Shown here in pieces: positions 6,965 through 18,542 of a stretch of 64,000 nt of DNA. How positions within the stretch are numbered: position 1 is the stretch's first letter; every line of letters starts with the position of its first letter. Source of the stretch: an uncultured Collinsella sp. (GTDB lineage: Bacteria > Actinomycetota > Coriobacteriia > Coriobacteriales > Coriobacteriaceae); the NCBI GenBank assembly GCA_958418185.1, contig CATZEP010000001.1:25915-89914 (forward strand), in the 5' to 3' direction. The position numbers and the translations under genes are program-made. The notes beneath the pieces are model-generated. The model was not told the DNA's origin. It saw nothing but the letters and a program-made list of their open reading frames with translations, and made no database searches.

Positions 6965-9181
6965 TTACTTGTCGGTGCCCAGCTTGTGTGGCTTGTAGGC
7001 GAGGGCATTGACGAGTGCGTCGGCGGCGGACTTGACGGCTACCGGCTGCGGATCGTTGACGTGGTCCTCGGGGTGCACGGGCAGGTCTTTCTTGACTGCA
7101 TCGTGGATCAGGTTGAGGTACTCGGTCACGCCGGTAGTCGACAGGTGCGTGCCGTCGCCATCGAACAGGTCGTTGCGGTTGGCGCTGTGCCCGTACCAGT
7201 CGATAACGCGTACATTCTTGTAGCGCGTGGCGGCGTTGGCGATGGCCTGGTTCGTGGACCCGACCCACGGCTGCGGGCTACGCGTGTTTACAAACACGAC
7301 GATACGCTGCTCGCCGGCGTCGGCCATAATCGCGTCGACCTGGGCGTCCGTTACCAAACCGTTGGTGCCCAGGGCAAAGACCACGATCTTGCCGGCAAGA
7401 TTCTGCTGGATATAGCCCTCAAATGTCGCGCGGCCCGCATCAAACTGGCGGCCCTTTTCGGCATCGATATGGCTGTGCGGGAACACGCCGTCAAAGGAAT
7501 CAACGGCGCGCAGCGACACGGAGTCGCCGATCATCAACAGGTCGTAGGAGCCATCGGGGAAGCCGTCGTTGTCCTTGTCGGTGTCGTCGGCCGCTTGCTG
7601 GTCGGTGGGCGCGGTGTTTTCGGCTTCCTTGTTCAGAACTTCGGCGCCCTCGCCGCTCAGCGCAGACGTCTCGGGCACAAAGATCAGACCGCCCAGTGCA
7701 ACGACCAACACGACAGCGCAGGCTGCGCAGACAGGGACGTGCGCGCGTGCCCAGTTGGCGGGCGTGGTGGTGCCATCGCGGAATTCGGCGACGGTGCGGC
7801 CGAAGGCACCCTTCCTAAATGGCGTTTCGATAAAGCGATAGGAACACTCGGCTACGGCGACCACCAGCAGCACCTGCAAAATGTACTGCCACCAGGGCGT
7901 ATCGTTGATGTTGGCGACCGGGTTCATGAGCAACAGCAGCGGATAGTGCCACAGGTAGATACTGTACGAGCGCTTGCCAACCCACACGAGTGGCTCGGCG
8001 GACAGCGCGCGGGCAACCATTCCCTGGGGCTGCACACAGGCCGCGATGACCATGAGCGTGAGGATGGAGCATAACAGCGTGCCGCCGCGATACTGGAACG
8101 CGGTGTAGCCGTTGGTGAGCGCGACCATGGCGGCAAGGCCAACCAGACCCACGACGCCCAACACATCGATGGATGCGGGCGAGGACCAAAAGCGCACGAG
8201 GGCGCTCGGCTGTGCCGGGGCGGTCTCGGCTGATTCGTCGGCCTTCTCGCCAGGCTTGCCCTCGGCATTCTTGCCGTGCTTGGCGGCGCCAGCCAGGCGA
8301 TTGAGCCCCAAACGATGTGCGAGACGCACCGGCGCCAGGTCGCGATCGGGGATAAAGGCCATCCAGGCACCCAGCAGCAGCGAGAACACGCGGGTGTCGG
8401 TGCCGTAGTACACGCGGCTGGGGTCGGCGGCAGGGTTGTAAAGCACCATCATGGCGAGGGCAGATACCGCGGCAAGGCCCAGAACCACGCGGCGCGTGTG
8501 GGGCTTGCTTACATGCATGGATACCATGGCAAACAGCAGTGGCGGCCAAATCAGGTAGAACTGTTCCTCGATGGCAAGCGACCAAAAGTGCGTGAGCGGC
8601 GAGGGGTCGCCCAGAGCATTGAAGTACGAGACGTTTTGGGCAATCTGCCACCAGTTGTTGAAGAACAGCAGCGACGGCAGGATGTCAGGGCGCATCTTGG
8701 TGAGCATCACGTGGTTAAAGATGGTACACAGCGCGCAGGTCACGAACACTACCGTTACCACGGCGGGGACCAGGCGACGGATGCGGCGAATCCAGAAGCT
8801 CTTAAGGTCGATGCGGCCGGTCTTAGCGACTTCGTTGAGCAGCAAGCGCGTGATCAGATAGCCCGAAAGCACAAAGAAGATCGTAACGCCGAGCAGGCCG
8901 CCCTGAGCCCACGTGAGGTTGAGGTGATAGAGCACCACCGCGACGACGGCGAGCGTGCGCAGACCGTCGAGGGCGGGGATATAGCGAGATTTGGGACGAG
9001 CAGGCGCCTGTTCTTTTGCGGCGCTGTTGGTGTGGGCGCCCTTGTTGGTGGGCGTTCGATGCGGGCTCGGGCCGCGTCGCGACTCGCCGGTGCGGCGGTC
9101 GGCGCGCGGGCGTTCGTGCGGCGCCTGGTTATCGGGCGCGCGGCGCGGTCCGCGTGGGCTCGATTGTGGGAATTGCTCCAT
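6965..9181 (-). CDS. OatA-like acyltransferase with C-terminal SGNH domain
   Basis: The 738-residue product has a Pro/Arg-rich cytosolic leader (1-65), an acyltransferase-3 membrane domain (about 68-480; PALDGLRTLAVV, the VVLYHLN histidine near 85, SGYLITR) and an extracellular SGNH esterase-like domain (about 540-738) with GDSVS near 551, GTNG and DGTHLS near 675. Peptidoglycan O-acetyltransferases such as OatA have this layout: the membrane part passes acetyl groups outward and the SGNH part attaches them to muramic acid C6-OH, giving lysozyme resistance. The substrate could also be another surface glycan. The gene is monocistronic and divergent from the ribokinase. Start: ATG at 9181. Confidence 0.85.
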   Translation of the reverse strand: MEQFPQSSPRGPRRAPDNQAPHERPRADRRTGESRRGPSPHRTPTNKGAHTNSAAKEQAPARPKSRYIPALDGLRTLAVVAVVLYHLNLTWAQGGLLGVTIFFVLSGYLITRLLLNEVAKTGRIDLKSFWIRRIRRLVPAVVTVVFVTCALCTIFNHVMLTKMRPDILPSLLFFNNWWQIAQNVSYFNALGDPSPLTHFWSLAIEEQFYLIWPPLLFAMVSMHVSKPHTRRVVLGLAAVSALAMMVLYNPAADPSRVYYGTDTRVFSLLLGAWMAFIPDRDLAPVRLAHRLGLNRLAGAAKHGKNAEGKPGEKADESAETAPAQPSALVRFWSSPASIDVLGVVGLVGLAAMVALTNGYTAFQYRGGTLLCSILTLMVIAACVQPQGMVARALSAEPLVWVGKRSYSIYLWHYPLLLLMNPVANINDTPWWQYILQVLLVVAVAECSYRFIETPFRKGAFGRTVAEFRDGTTTPANWARAHVPVCAACAVVLVVALGGLIFVPETSALSGEGAEVLNKEAENTAPTDQQAADDTDKDNDGFPDGSYDLLMIGDSVSLRAVDSFDGVFPHSHIDAEKGRQFDAGRATFEGYIQQNLAGKIVVFALGTNGLVTDAQVDAIMADAGEQRIVVFVNTRSPQPWVGSTNQAIANAATRYKNVRVIDWYGHSANRNDLFDGDGTHLSTTGVTEYLNLIHDAVKKDLPVHPEDHVNDPQPVAVKSAADALVNALAYKPHKLGTDK

Positions 9182-9274
9182 AAAACATCATCCAATGACG
9201 AGAATACTCAGCACATATTCATTGTAGCTGCCTGCTCCTGTGAATGCTTGCTGCTGGCGCAACCTCAAGGGCGC

Positions 9275-9303
9275 GTTCACATCAAAGTGAACTAAAGTTA
9301 TAA
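9275..9303 (+). promoter_or_regulatory. promoter with overlapping palindrome for the ribokinase operon
   Basis: TTCACA (9276-9281), a 16-bp spacer and TTATAA (9298-9303) resemble a sigma-70-type promoter. GTTCAC-N6-GTGAAC (9275-9292) is a palindrome covering the -35 and spacer, a typical place for a repressor. The bound protein is unknown. Confidence 0.55.
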
Positions 9304-9368
9304 GGGGTGCGAAGGCGCGCAATCGACGGTCGACGGTGGGTTCAAGGCCCGCAGACGAGGAGGTTTCC

Positions 9369-10331
9369 ATGGCAGACAACGGCATTGTTGCGGTGTTCGG
9401 CAGCATGAACATGGACCTTTCGGTGGCGTGCGAGCGCATGCCGCGCGCGGGCGAGACCGTCGGCGGCAGCGGTTTTATCACCAACGCTGGCGGCAAAGGC
9501 GCCAACCAGGCCGTCGCTGCCGCGCGCATGGGCGCGCGCACGAACATGATCGGCGCGGTCGGGCGCGATGCGTTTGGTGCATCGCTCGTGGCGGGGCTCC
9601 AAGATGCTGGCGTGGACTGTGACTTTGTGGCGCGGTGCAACGACGTGGAGACGGGCACGGCGACCATCATTCGCTGCGAGGGCGACAACCGCATCGTGCT
9701 GTCACCGGGTGCCAACCATGCGCTTGCGGGCGAGGACGTTGCCTGCGCGCTGAGACGTCTGGTGGCCGATGAGTTCGACGGCGACGCCAGCGATATTGCC
9801 CCGGCTGCCGGCAGCGTCTTTATCGCTCAGGGCGAATGTGACCTTGCAGCGACTGCCGAGGCGCTTGTTTGCGCTCATGAGCTGGGGTTCTATACGGTCT
9901 TTAACCCGGCTCCCGCCTGCGATCTGCCGGCGGGAGCGTGGCCTGCGGTCGACTTGGTCTGTCCCAACGAGACCGAGTGCCAGGTTCTGACGGGTATCCT
10001 GCCCAAGGACGATGAGAGCTGCGCTGCTGCGCTCAGCGCCCTGCTCGCCAAGGGTGCCGGCGCCGCGGTCATCACGCTGGGTGGCGCCGGCTCGGTTACG
10101 CTTGGCGATGACGGCGAGCCGCTGCGCATGCCGGCGCTTTCGAGCACAGTGGTCGATACGACGGCCGCCGGCGATACGTTTATCGGCGCGCTTGCCGCGG
10201 CTCGCCTAGAGGGCTTGTCGCTCTTTGAGTGCATGGCCGCGGGTGCTCGCGCCTCGGCAGTGACGGTGTCGCGCCTGGGCGCTCAGCAATCGATTCCCAC
10301 GCGCGCCGAAGTTGAACATTGGTTTGGTTAA
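9369..10331 (+). CDS. rbsK: ribokinase (PfkB family)
   Basis: The 320-residue enzyme shows the PfkB signatures: GSMNMDL at the N-terminus, the sugar-binding GGKGANQAVAAARMG (about 39-53) and the C-terminal DTTAAGDTF with the catalytic Asp near 260. It phosphorylates D-ribose to ribose 5-phosphate with ATP in the cytosol. The nucleoside hydrolase 30 bp downstream would supply free ribose, so the pair forms a nucleoside salvage route. Start: ATG at 9369 behind GAGGAGG. Another PfkB substrate cannot be excluded, but ribose fits both sequence and context. Confidence 0.85.
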   Translation: MADNGIVAVFGSMNMDLSVACERMPRAGETVGGSGFITNAGGKGANQAVAAARMGARTNMIGAVGRDAFGASLVAGLQDAGVDCDFVARCNDVETGTATIIRCEGDNRIVLSPGANHALAGEDVACALRRLVADEFDGDASDIAPAAGSVFIAQGECDLAATAEALVCAHELGFYTVFNPAPACDLPAGAWPAVDLVCPNETECQVLTGILPKDDESCAAALSALLAKGAGAAVITLGGAGSVTLGDDGEPLRMPALSSTVVDTTAAGDTFIGALAAARLEGLSLFECMAAGARASAVTVSRLGAQQSIPTRAEVEHWFG

Positions 10332-10361
10332 ACGATAAAGACGGAGAAGCGGAGTAGAACA

Positions 10362-11336
10362 ATGGCAATCAAGAAGCTGATCCTTGATCTGGATATGGGT
10401 GTGGACGATGCGATGGCGCTGGCCTATGCCATCGCGAGCCCCGAGGTGGAACTCGTGGGCATCACCACGTGTTTTGGCAACGTGCGCGTCGACCAGTCGG
10501 CGCATAACTGCCTGGCGGTGCTCGACCTGTTGGGTCGTCCCGAGGTTCCGGTGTACCTGGGCGCCGATCGTCCCATTAAGGCGACTGAGCCCTATACACC
10601 GCCGGCGTCCACCACGCTTATCCACGGCAAGAACGGCATCGGCGGGGCGAGCGTGCCCGCGTCGCCGTACGAGCCGGTGGGGGCGACGTCGGCCGACGGT
10701 AACGCGGCGGTCGATTATCTGATTGATGCCGCGCGCACCTATGGCCCCGACCTGATCTACGTGGCGACCGGTCCGCTCTCCAACCTGGCACTTGCCTTGG
10801 AGCGCGATGCGGCGGCGATGATGTCTATCGGTCGCGTGGTCGTGATGGGCGGTGCGCTTACCGTGCCCGGAAACGTGAGCGCGGGCGCCGAGGCCAACAT
10901 GGCAAACGATCCTGAGGCGGCCGATGCCGTGCTGCGTTCGGGCCGCAAACTCACCATGGTGGGCTTGGACGTGACGCATCGCGTGGTGCTCACGCGTCGC
11001 GACATTGCCGGCTGGACGGGCTCGGGCACCATGGCCGGTTGCGCGTTTGCGAGCATGGTGGAGCACTACATTGGCTCGTACGAGATGAACGCACCCTACC
11101 TGGGTGGCTGTGCGCTGCACGATCCTCTGGCCGTTGCCGTGGCGATCGACCCTACGCTCGTGGGTGCGCTCGGCTGCAATCTGCGTGTTGATCTGCTAGG
11201 CGAGTATCGCGGCCGCACCATTTGCGACGAGCGCCGCCTATCCGATCCGGACAAGAGCGCGCTTGTGGCGCTGACCGTGGATGCCCCGCGCTTCCTGTCC
11301 GAGTTCAAGACACGCATGGCCCTCGTCCTGGGCTGA
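10362..11336 (+). CDS. inosine/uridine-preferring nucleoside hydrolase
   Basis: The 324-residue protein belongs to the IunH/RihA fold. The Ca2+-binding N-terminal motif reads DLDMGVDDA (family DTDPGxDDA), keeping the aspartates while T and P are changed. The family core GLDVTHRV and the catalytic HDPLAVA (near 248) are present. It cleaves the N-glycosidic bond of ribonucleosides to base and ribose, which the upstream ribokinase can phosphorylate. It is probably in one operon with rbsK. Which nucleoside is preferred cannot be told. ATG at 10362 follows a purine-rich GGAGAAGCGGAG. Confidence 0.85.
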   Translation: MAIKKLILDLDMGVDDAMALAYAIASPEVELVGITTCFGNVRVDQSAHNCLAVLDLLGRPEVPVYLGADRPIKATEPYTPPASTTLIHGKNGIGGASVPASPYEPVGATSADGNAAVDYLIDAARTYGPDLIYVATGPLSNLALALERDAAAMMSIGRVVVMGGALTVPGNVSAGAEANMANDPEAADAVLRSGRKLTMVGLDVTHRVVLTRRDIAGWTGSGTMAGCAFASMVEHYIGSYEMNAPYLGGCALHDPLAVAVAIDPTLVGALGCNLRVDLLGEYRGRTICDERRLSDPDKSALVALTVDAPRFLSEFKTRMALVLG

Positions 11337-11464
11337 TCCGCAAGATTGAGACGGCCTCCCAATCGTTTCAACGCTTCCAAAACCGTTCACGGACGATATG
11401 CTACCGTTGGTCGGCTGTGGACGGTGCTCCCCGCGAAGATATGGGCTATCATTCTTTGTTGCGC

Positions 11465-11492
11465 GGATTGTTACTTCTAGGGAGGCATGCCC
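11465..11492 (+). promoter_or_regulatory. RAT antiterminator site 1 (LicT/BglG type)
   Basis: GGATTGTTACTTCTAGGGAG followed by GCATGCCC matches the ribonucleic antiterminator consensus that begins GGATTGTTACTG. It lies in the leader of the antiterminator gene. A GAGGC/GCCTC stem overlaps it, but no T tract follows. Confidence 0.65.
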
Positions 11493-11507
11493 GCGCCTCG
11501 ATACAAC

Positions 11508-11571
11508 GGATTGTTACTGGTAAGGCATGACCGCGATAGCTCGGCTATTTGCAGTCATGCCTTTTCTTTTT
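11508..11571 (+). promoter_or_regulatory. RAT site 2 overlapping a rho-independent terminator
   Basis: GGATTGTTACTGGTAAGGCA (from 11508) is a near-consensus RAT. Its 3' part, AAGGCATGAC (11522-11531), is also the left arm of a terminator stem with GTCATGCCTT (11553-11562) followed by a T tract to 11571. The RAT and terminator hairpins therefore exclude each other, the classic BglG/LicT attenuation layout. The controlled gene is the antiterminator itself and, by readthrough, the PTS and GH1 genes. Confidence 0.85.
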
Positions 11572-11596
11572 GATAATTCCGAAAGGAGGTTCAATA

Positions 11597-12436
11597 ATGC
11601 TTGCGATTAAAAAGCTCAACAACAATGCCGTTCTTTGCCGCGACGGGCAGGGGCGCGACGTGATCGCCATGGGCAGGGGCGTCGGGTTTGGGGGAGAATT
11701 TCCCCGCGAGCTGCCGCTCTCTAAGATTGAGCATACGTTTTATGACATCGACCCCAAAGGGCAGGACGTCATGCGCGACCTTCCTTCTGAGATCGTGATG
11801 TTCACGGCCAAGGTGATGGACATCGTCGCCAACGAGCTGCCCTATGATCTGTCGACCAAGGCGACATTGTTCATGGCCGATCACCTGTCATTTGCGGTGG
11901 AGCGCGCGCAAAAGGGTTTTCGTATTGCGATGCCTCTCGCCTATGAAGTGCGCGAGACATATCCTAAGGAATACAAAGCGGCGCAGTTTATCGTTATGAG
12001 GCTCGAAAAGGAGCTTGGTGAACGACTTCCCAAAGAAGAGATTGCCAGCATTGCCATGAATCTCGTCAATGCGCGGGTTGTTCAGGCCATCGAGACCGCG
12101 AGCAAACCCACCAAGCAGTTTGACGATATGCTAGAAGATGTCACTGAGATCGTCGAGAGTGATTTTCGCATCATCGTTGACCGCGATTCCTACGATTTCA
12201 CTCGCTATGCCACGCATCTGCGGTACCTGTTCAAGCGCATTCAAGCCGGCGAGTCGCTGAACAGCGCCAACATGCAGATGTACAAGAACTTTCGTGAGGA
12301 GCTTCCGCAGTTGGCAGAGTGCGTGAAGCATATCGGTTCCTATTGTCGTGAAACGTGGGACGCCACGCTCTCCGAGGAGGAGGAACTCTATCTGATGATC
12401 CATCTCAACCGGATCATCTCCAAAAAAGGATTGTAA
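11597..12436 (+). CDS. licT: transcription antiterminator, BglG/LicT family
   Basis: The 279-residue protein has a CAT RNA-binding domain (1-56; IKKLNNNAVLC, GRGVGFG) followed by PRD1 (about 65-170; histidines in ADHLSF) and PRD2 (about 175-279; DFTRYATHLRYL, LMIHLNR). CAT dimers bind RAT hairpins to stop termination, and the PRD histidines are phosphorylated by HPr and the cognate EII, so activity follows substrate supply and PTS state. It is followed 70 bp later by the EIIBC it most likely controls. Start: ATG at 11597 behind AAAGGAGG. Confidence 0.92.
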   Translation: MLAIKKLNNNAVLCRDGQGRDVIAMGRGVGFGGEFPRELPLSKIEHTFYDIDPKGQDVMRDLPSEIVMFTAKVMDIVANELPYDLSTKATLFMADHLSFAVERAQKGFRIAMPLAYEVRETYPKEYKAAQFIVMRLEKELGERLPKEEIASIAMNLVNARVVQAIETASKPTKQFDDMLEDVTEIVESDFRIIVDRDSYDFTRYATHLRYLFKRIQAGESLNSANMQMYKNFREELPQLAECVKHIGSYCRETWDATLSEEEELYLMIHLNRIISKKGL

Positions 12437-12506
12437 CCCGTAGCCATTCGGGGCATGACCTTTGCCGATTCGAACAGTAAGCCAAGATTGTGCAAAGGAG
12501 CCAATG

Positions 12507-15520
<3,014 letters not shown>

Positions 15521-15573
15521 TAACGTTAAGATGGACAAATGCGCCCGTTGGGGGAATAGTCGCGCCACTTTGC

Positions 15574-15625
15574 TTGACAACAGGCTAAACTAGCTAATAA
15601 ACATTTACTCTTCTGTTTAGATTGA
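15574..15625 (+). promoter_or_regulatory. promoter/operator region of the LacI gene
   Basis: A perfect TTGACA (15574-15579) is followed by AT-rich DNA with TAATAA at 15595 (spacing 15, short). TAAAC/GTTTA half-sites (CTAAAC near 15585, ATAAACATTTAC near 15597, TGTTTAG near 15617) cover the region. They resemble those before the isomerase operon and the second EIIBC, suggesting autoregulation or a shared regulator. Confidence 0.45.
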
Positions 15626-15702
15626 ATTTGCGGTCGTTTAGTTGCCGAGCCACGGGGCGGTCAAGCCACGATGCTCGGCCGCGACCGATGCTAGGGGGAA
15701 CG

Positions 15703-16713
15703 ATGGCTAAAGCAAGCGTCCGCGAGATCAGCCGCATTACCGGCTTTTCGCCCGCAACCGTGTCCAACGCGCTCAACCGCAAGCGCAGCGTGAGCGAGGA
15801 GACCGCCAAGGTCATCCTGGAGTGCGCGCAGTCGCTTGGCTATCAGCAGTCGACGCAGCTCGAGAGCATCCAGTTTGTGCTTGCGCGCAAGACGGGCGCC
15901 ATCCTGGACGAGAGCACCTTCCATCCCGCGGTCATCGAGGGCGTGGAGCGCCAGGCGCGTCGCCACGGCATGAGCACGAGCTTTGTCTCGCTCGACTTTA
16001 GCGACCTGGACGCCGTGCGCCCGCAGGTCGAGGGCCTGATTGCCGATCCGGCCGCCGCCATTGTGCTAATGGGTACGGAGTTGGGCGAGGAGGACTACGC
16101 CTTGTTTGCCAACGCTGCCGCCCACCTGATCGTGCTCGATGGCTGGAGCGATCGTCAGTACTTTGATGCCGTAGTTATTGCCAACACCGATTCGGTGCTG
16201 CGTGCCGTGGACTACCTTATCGAGAAAGGTCACAAGCAAATCGGCTATCTGGCGGGCGACCTTCGTATCCGCAACTTTAAGGACCGCGAGCGCGGCTATC
16301 GCCAAGCGCTTGAGGATGCGGGCCTCGAGGCCAATCTGGCATGGCGTGTCACGCTGGGCACCACGCTCGAGGGTGCCTATCGCGACATGGGCGCGTGGCT
16401 CGACAGCGTCTCGCGCGACGACCTGCCGACGGCTTTCTTTGCCGAGAACGACGTGCTCGCCGTAGGCGCCATGCGCGCGCTCAACGAGCACGGTATTCGC
16501 GTGCCCGAGGATGTTTCGATCATCGGCTTTGACGACCTATCTTTGGGTGCCTTCTCCAACCCACCGCTCACCACGGTGCATGTTCCCAAACACGAGGTGG
16601 GCGAGATTGCGGTGCGCCGCCTGGTGGGCAACATCCGCAATCCCAAGAGCTATACCTGCAAAACGGCCGTGTCGACCTATTTTGTCGAGCGCCAGAGCGT
16701 GCGTGAAATCTAG
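15703..16713 (+). CDS. LacI-family transcriptional regulator
   Basis: The 336-residue protein has an N-terminal LacI helix-turn-helix (VREISRITGFSPATVSNALN, residues 4-23) and hinge, then a periplasmic-binding-protein-like effector domain (about 60-335; GYLAGDLRIRNFKDRERGYR, PTAFFAENDVLAVGAMRAL, IIGFDDLSLG). It probably represses a sugar operon and releases DNA on binding a sugar. It lies between the GH1 cassette and the isomerase/transketolase operon, separated from the latter by a terminator and a half-site-rich region, so that operon is the likeliest target. Start: ATG at 15703 behind AGGGGGAA. Confidence 0.88.
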   Translation: MAKASVREISRITGFSPATVSNALNRKRSVSEETAKVILECAQSLGYQQSTQLESIQFVLARKTGAILDESTFHPAVIEGVERQARRHGMSTSFVSLDFSDLDAVRPQVEGLIADPAAAIVLMGTELGEEDYALFANAAAHLIVLDGWSDRQYFDAVVIANTDSVLRAVDYLIEKGHKQIGYLAGDLRIRNFKDRERGYRQALEDAGLEANLAWRVTLGTTLEGAYRDMGAWLDSVSRDDLPTAFFAENDVLAVGAMRALNEHGIRVPEDVSIIGFDDLSLGAFSNPPLTTVHVPKHEVGEIAVRRLVGNIRNPKSYTCKTAVSTYFVERQSVREI

Positions 16714-16776
16714 GCGGAACGGCGCCAGGCCTCAGAGCGGAAAAGTCCGCCAAAGGCAACCATACATAACGCTACC

Positions 16777-16806
16777 AAGAGGGGGTCCTTCGGGGCCCTC
16801 TTTTTG
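16777..16806 (+). terminator. rho-independent terminator after the LacI gene
   Basis: AAGAGGGGGTCC, a TTCG loop and GGGGCCCTCTT form a GC-rich stem followed by a T run to 16806. Confidence 0.85.
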
Positions 16807-16905
16807 TTGCCCTTGTATGTTCAGATTGTTTACATACCGTTTAGGCTGATTTCTCTACCGTCCACGGGTATTTCGCGCTAAACTTCTAAACATAAGAGTA
16901 AAACA

Positions 16906-16949
16906 TTTAGTAAACAGAATAAAACGAAACACACGTCTGTTTACTGAAC
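16906..16949 (+). promoter_or_regulatory. operator-like sites upstream of the isomerase operon
   Basis: TTTAGTAAACAGA (16906-16918) and, inverted, TCTGTTTACTGAAC (16936-16949) lie just upstream of the start at 16972. The second is the exact reverse complement of GTTCAGTAAACAGA at 40425-40438 in front of the second EIIBC. Further GTTTA/TAAAC boxes occur at 16830-16895. The bound regulator is unknown; the LacI protein at 15703 is a candidate. Confidence 0.55.
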
Positions 16950-16971
16950 ATGTGATTAGGGGAGGACGTAC

Positions 16972-18372
16972 ATGGACAAGATCAAGCTCGGCTTTGTGCC
17001 CACGCGCCGCAGCATCTTTAGCGCGCCGGACGCGATCAAGTATCGCGGCCTTACGGCTGATCGCCTGCGCGAGATCGGTGTCGACATTGTGGATATCGAT
17101 GACATCAATGACGAGGGCCTGCTGTTCGACGACAGCCATATCGAGCCTATCGTCAAGAAGTTCCGCGCCGAGGGCGTCGACGGCATCATGCTGTGCCACG
17201 CCAACTTTGGTACCGAGTACGTCTGCGCTCGCCTTGCCCGCGAGCTCGGCCTGCCCGTGCTGCTGTGGGGCCCGCGCGACGAGCGCCCCGAGCCCGACGG
17301 CACCCGTCTGCGCGATAGCCAGTGCGGCCTGTTCGCCACTGGCAAGGTCCTGCGCCGCTTCCAGGTGCCCTTTACCTACATGACCAACTGCCGCCTGACC
17401 GACCCCGAGTTCGAGCGCGGCGTCTGGGACTTTTTGGCCGTGTGCAACGTGGTCAAGACCTTCAAGCGCACCCGCATCCTGCAGATGGCCACCCGTCCGT
17501 TCGACTTCTGGTCGACCATGTGCAACGAGGGCGAGCTGCTCGAGAAGTTCAACATCCAGCTTTCGCCCATCCCCATGACCGAGCTTGTCCAGGCCGTGCG
17601 CGACGCCCAGGCCGACGAGCAGGCCATGACCGCCATGCTTGCCCACATCAACGACAGCTTTGAGATCTGCATTCCCGAGGACAAGGTTCCCGCGGTCGCC
17701 GGTCTTGCCATCGCCATGAAGCGCTTGGTCGAGAAGTACGGTTGCAACGCCGGTGCCATTCAGTGCTGGAACGCTCTGCAGGACGAGCTGGGCATTATGC
17801 CCTGCGCCGCCAACGCCATCCTCAACGAGATGGGTATTCCCATCGTCTGCGAAACCGACATCCACGGCGCCATCACAGCGCTGATGGTCGAGGCCGCCGA
17901 CCTGGGCCGTCACCGCGGCATGTTCGCCGACTGGACCGTGCGCCATCCCGATAACGAGAACGGCGAGCTGCTGCAGCACTGCGGCCCCTGGCCCTGCAGC
18001 TGCGCGGCCGTCAAGCCCAAGCTCACCTACCCGCTGGCATTCGATCACCCCGGTGCGCTGACGGCCGAGGCCAAGCACGGTGACCTCACCCTTGCCCGCT
18101 TTGACGGCGACAACGGTGAGTACTCGCTGCTGCTGGGCAACGCCCGCGGCATCGACGGCCCGGCCGGCATGGGCACCTATCTGTGGGTCGAGGTCGAGAA
18201 CCTCAAGCGCCTCGAGGCCAAGATCGTCGAGGGTCCCTACATCCACCACTGCGTCGCTATTCACGCCAACGTGGTGCCGGTGCTCTACGAGGCGTGCAAG
18301 TACATCGGCATCCAGCCCGACCTATACGACCCTATTGAGCAGGACGTTAAAGCTTACCTGCGCGGTGAGTAG
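16972..18372 (+). CDS. L-fucose/L-arabinose isomerase family protein
   Basis: The 466-residue protein matches the short FucI/AraA-type isomerase family: an N-terminal Rossmann-like region (IKLGFVPTRRS, DGIMLCHANFGTE), a middle part (ATRPFDFWSTMCNEGELLEKF) and a metal-site C-terminal region (NEMGIPIVCETDIHGAITAL about 285-305, PYIHHCVAIHANV about 423-435). Family members interconvert aldoses and ketoses with Mn2+. The operon continues with a split transketolase and an FGGY kinase, so the ketose product is probably phosphorylated and cleaved by transketolase. This combination resembles transketolase-type D-apiose catabolism, where the known isomerase is of another family. Substrate is not proven. 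ATG at 16972 follows GGGGAGGA. Confidence 0.8.
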   Translation: MDKIKLGFVPTRRSIFSAPDAIKYRGLTADRLREIGVDIVDIDDINDEGLLFDDSHIEPIVKKFRAEGVDGIMLCHANFGTEYVCARLARELGLPVLLWGPRDERPEPDGTRLRDSQCGLFATGKVLRRFQVPFTYMTNCRLTDPEFERGVWDFLAVCNVVKTFKRTRILQMATRPFDFWSTMCNEGELLEKFNIQLSPIPMTELVQAVRDAQADEQAMTAMLAHINDSFEICIPEDKVPAVAGLAIAMKRLVEKYGCNAGAIQCWNALQDELGIMPCAANAILNEMGIPIVCETDIHGAITALMVEAADLGRHRGMFADWTVRHPDNENGELLQHCGPWPCSCAAVKPKLTYPLAFDHPGALTAEAKHGDLTLARFDGDNGEYSLLLGNARGIDGPAGMGTYLWVEVENLKRLEAKIVEGPYIHHCVAIHANVVPVLYEACKYIGIQPDLYDPIEQDVKAYLRGE

Positions 18373-18542
18373 GGTCGTGCCTACTTTGTAGCAACGAGCC
18401 GGCGCGCTACCACAGCACCCAACCTTGCGGTTCAAGCCGTCGCTTGCGTACCAAAGTACGCGGCGCTCCTCTTTCGCCGCAATCTTGGGCACTGTGGAAA
18501 CGCGGTGGCTTTGACTTTGGAATTTCCTGAAAGGAGTTTTTC
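18373..18542 (+). other. 170-bp structured intercistronic region
   Basis: CCACAGCACCCAA (about 18409-18421) and TTGGGCACTGTGG (about 18484-18496) form an imperfect long stem enclosing an inner hairpin GCGTACCAAAGTACGC. No gene is visible. It separates the isomerase from the transketolase genes, and it could process the mRNA or set different expression levels. Confidence 0.45.
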
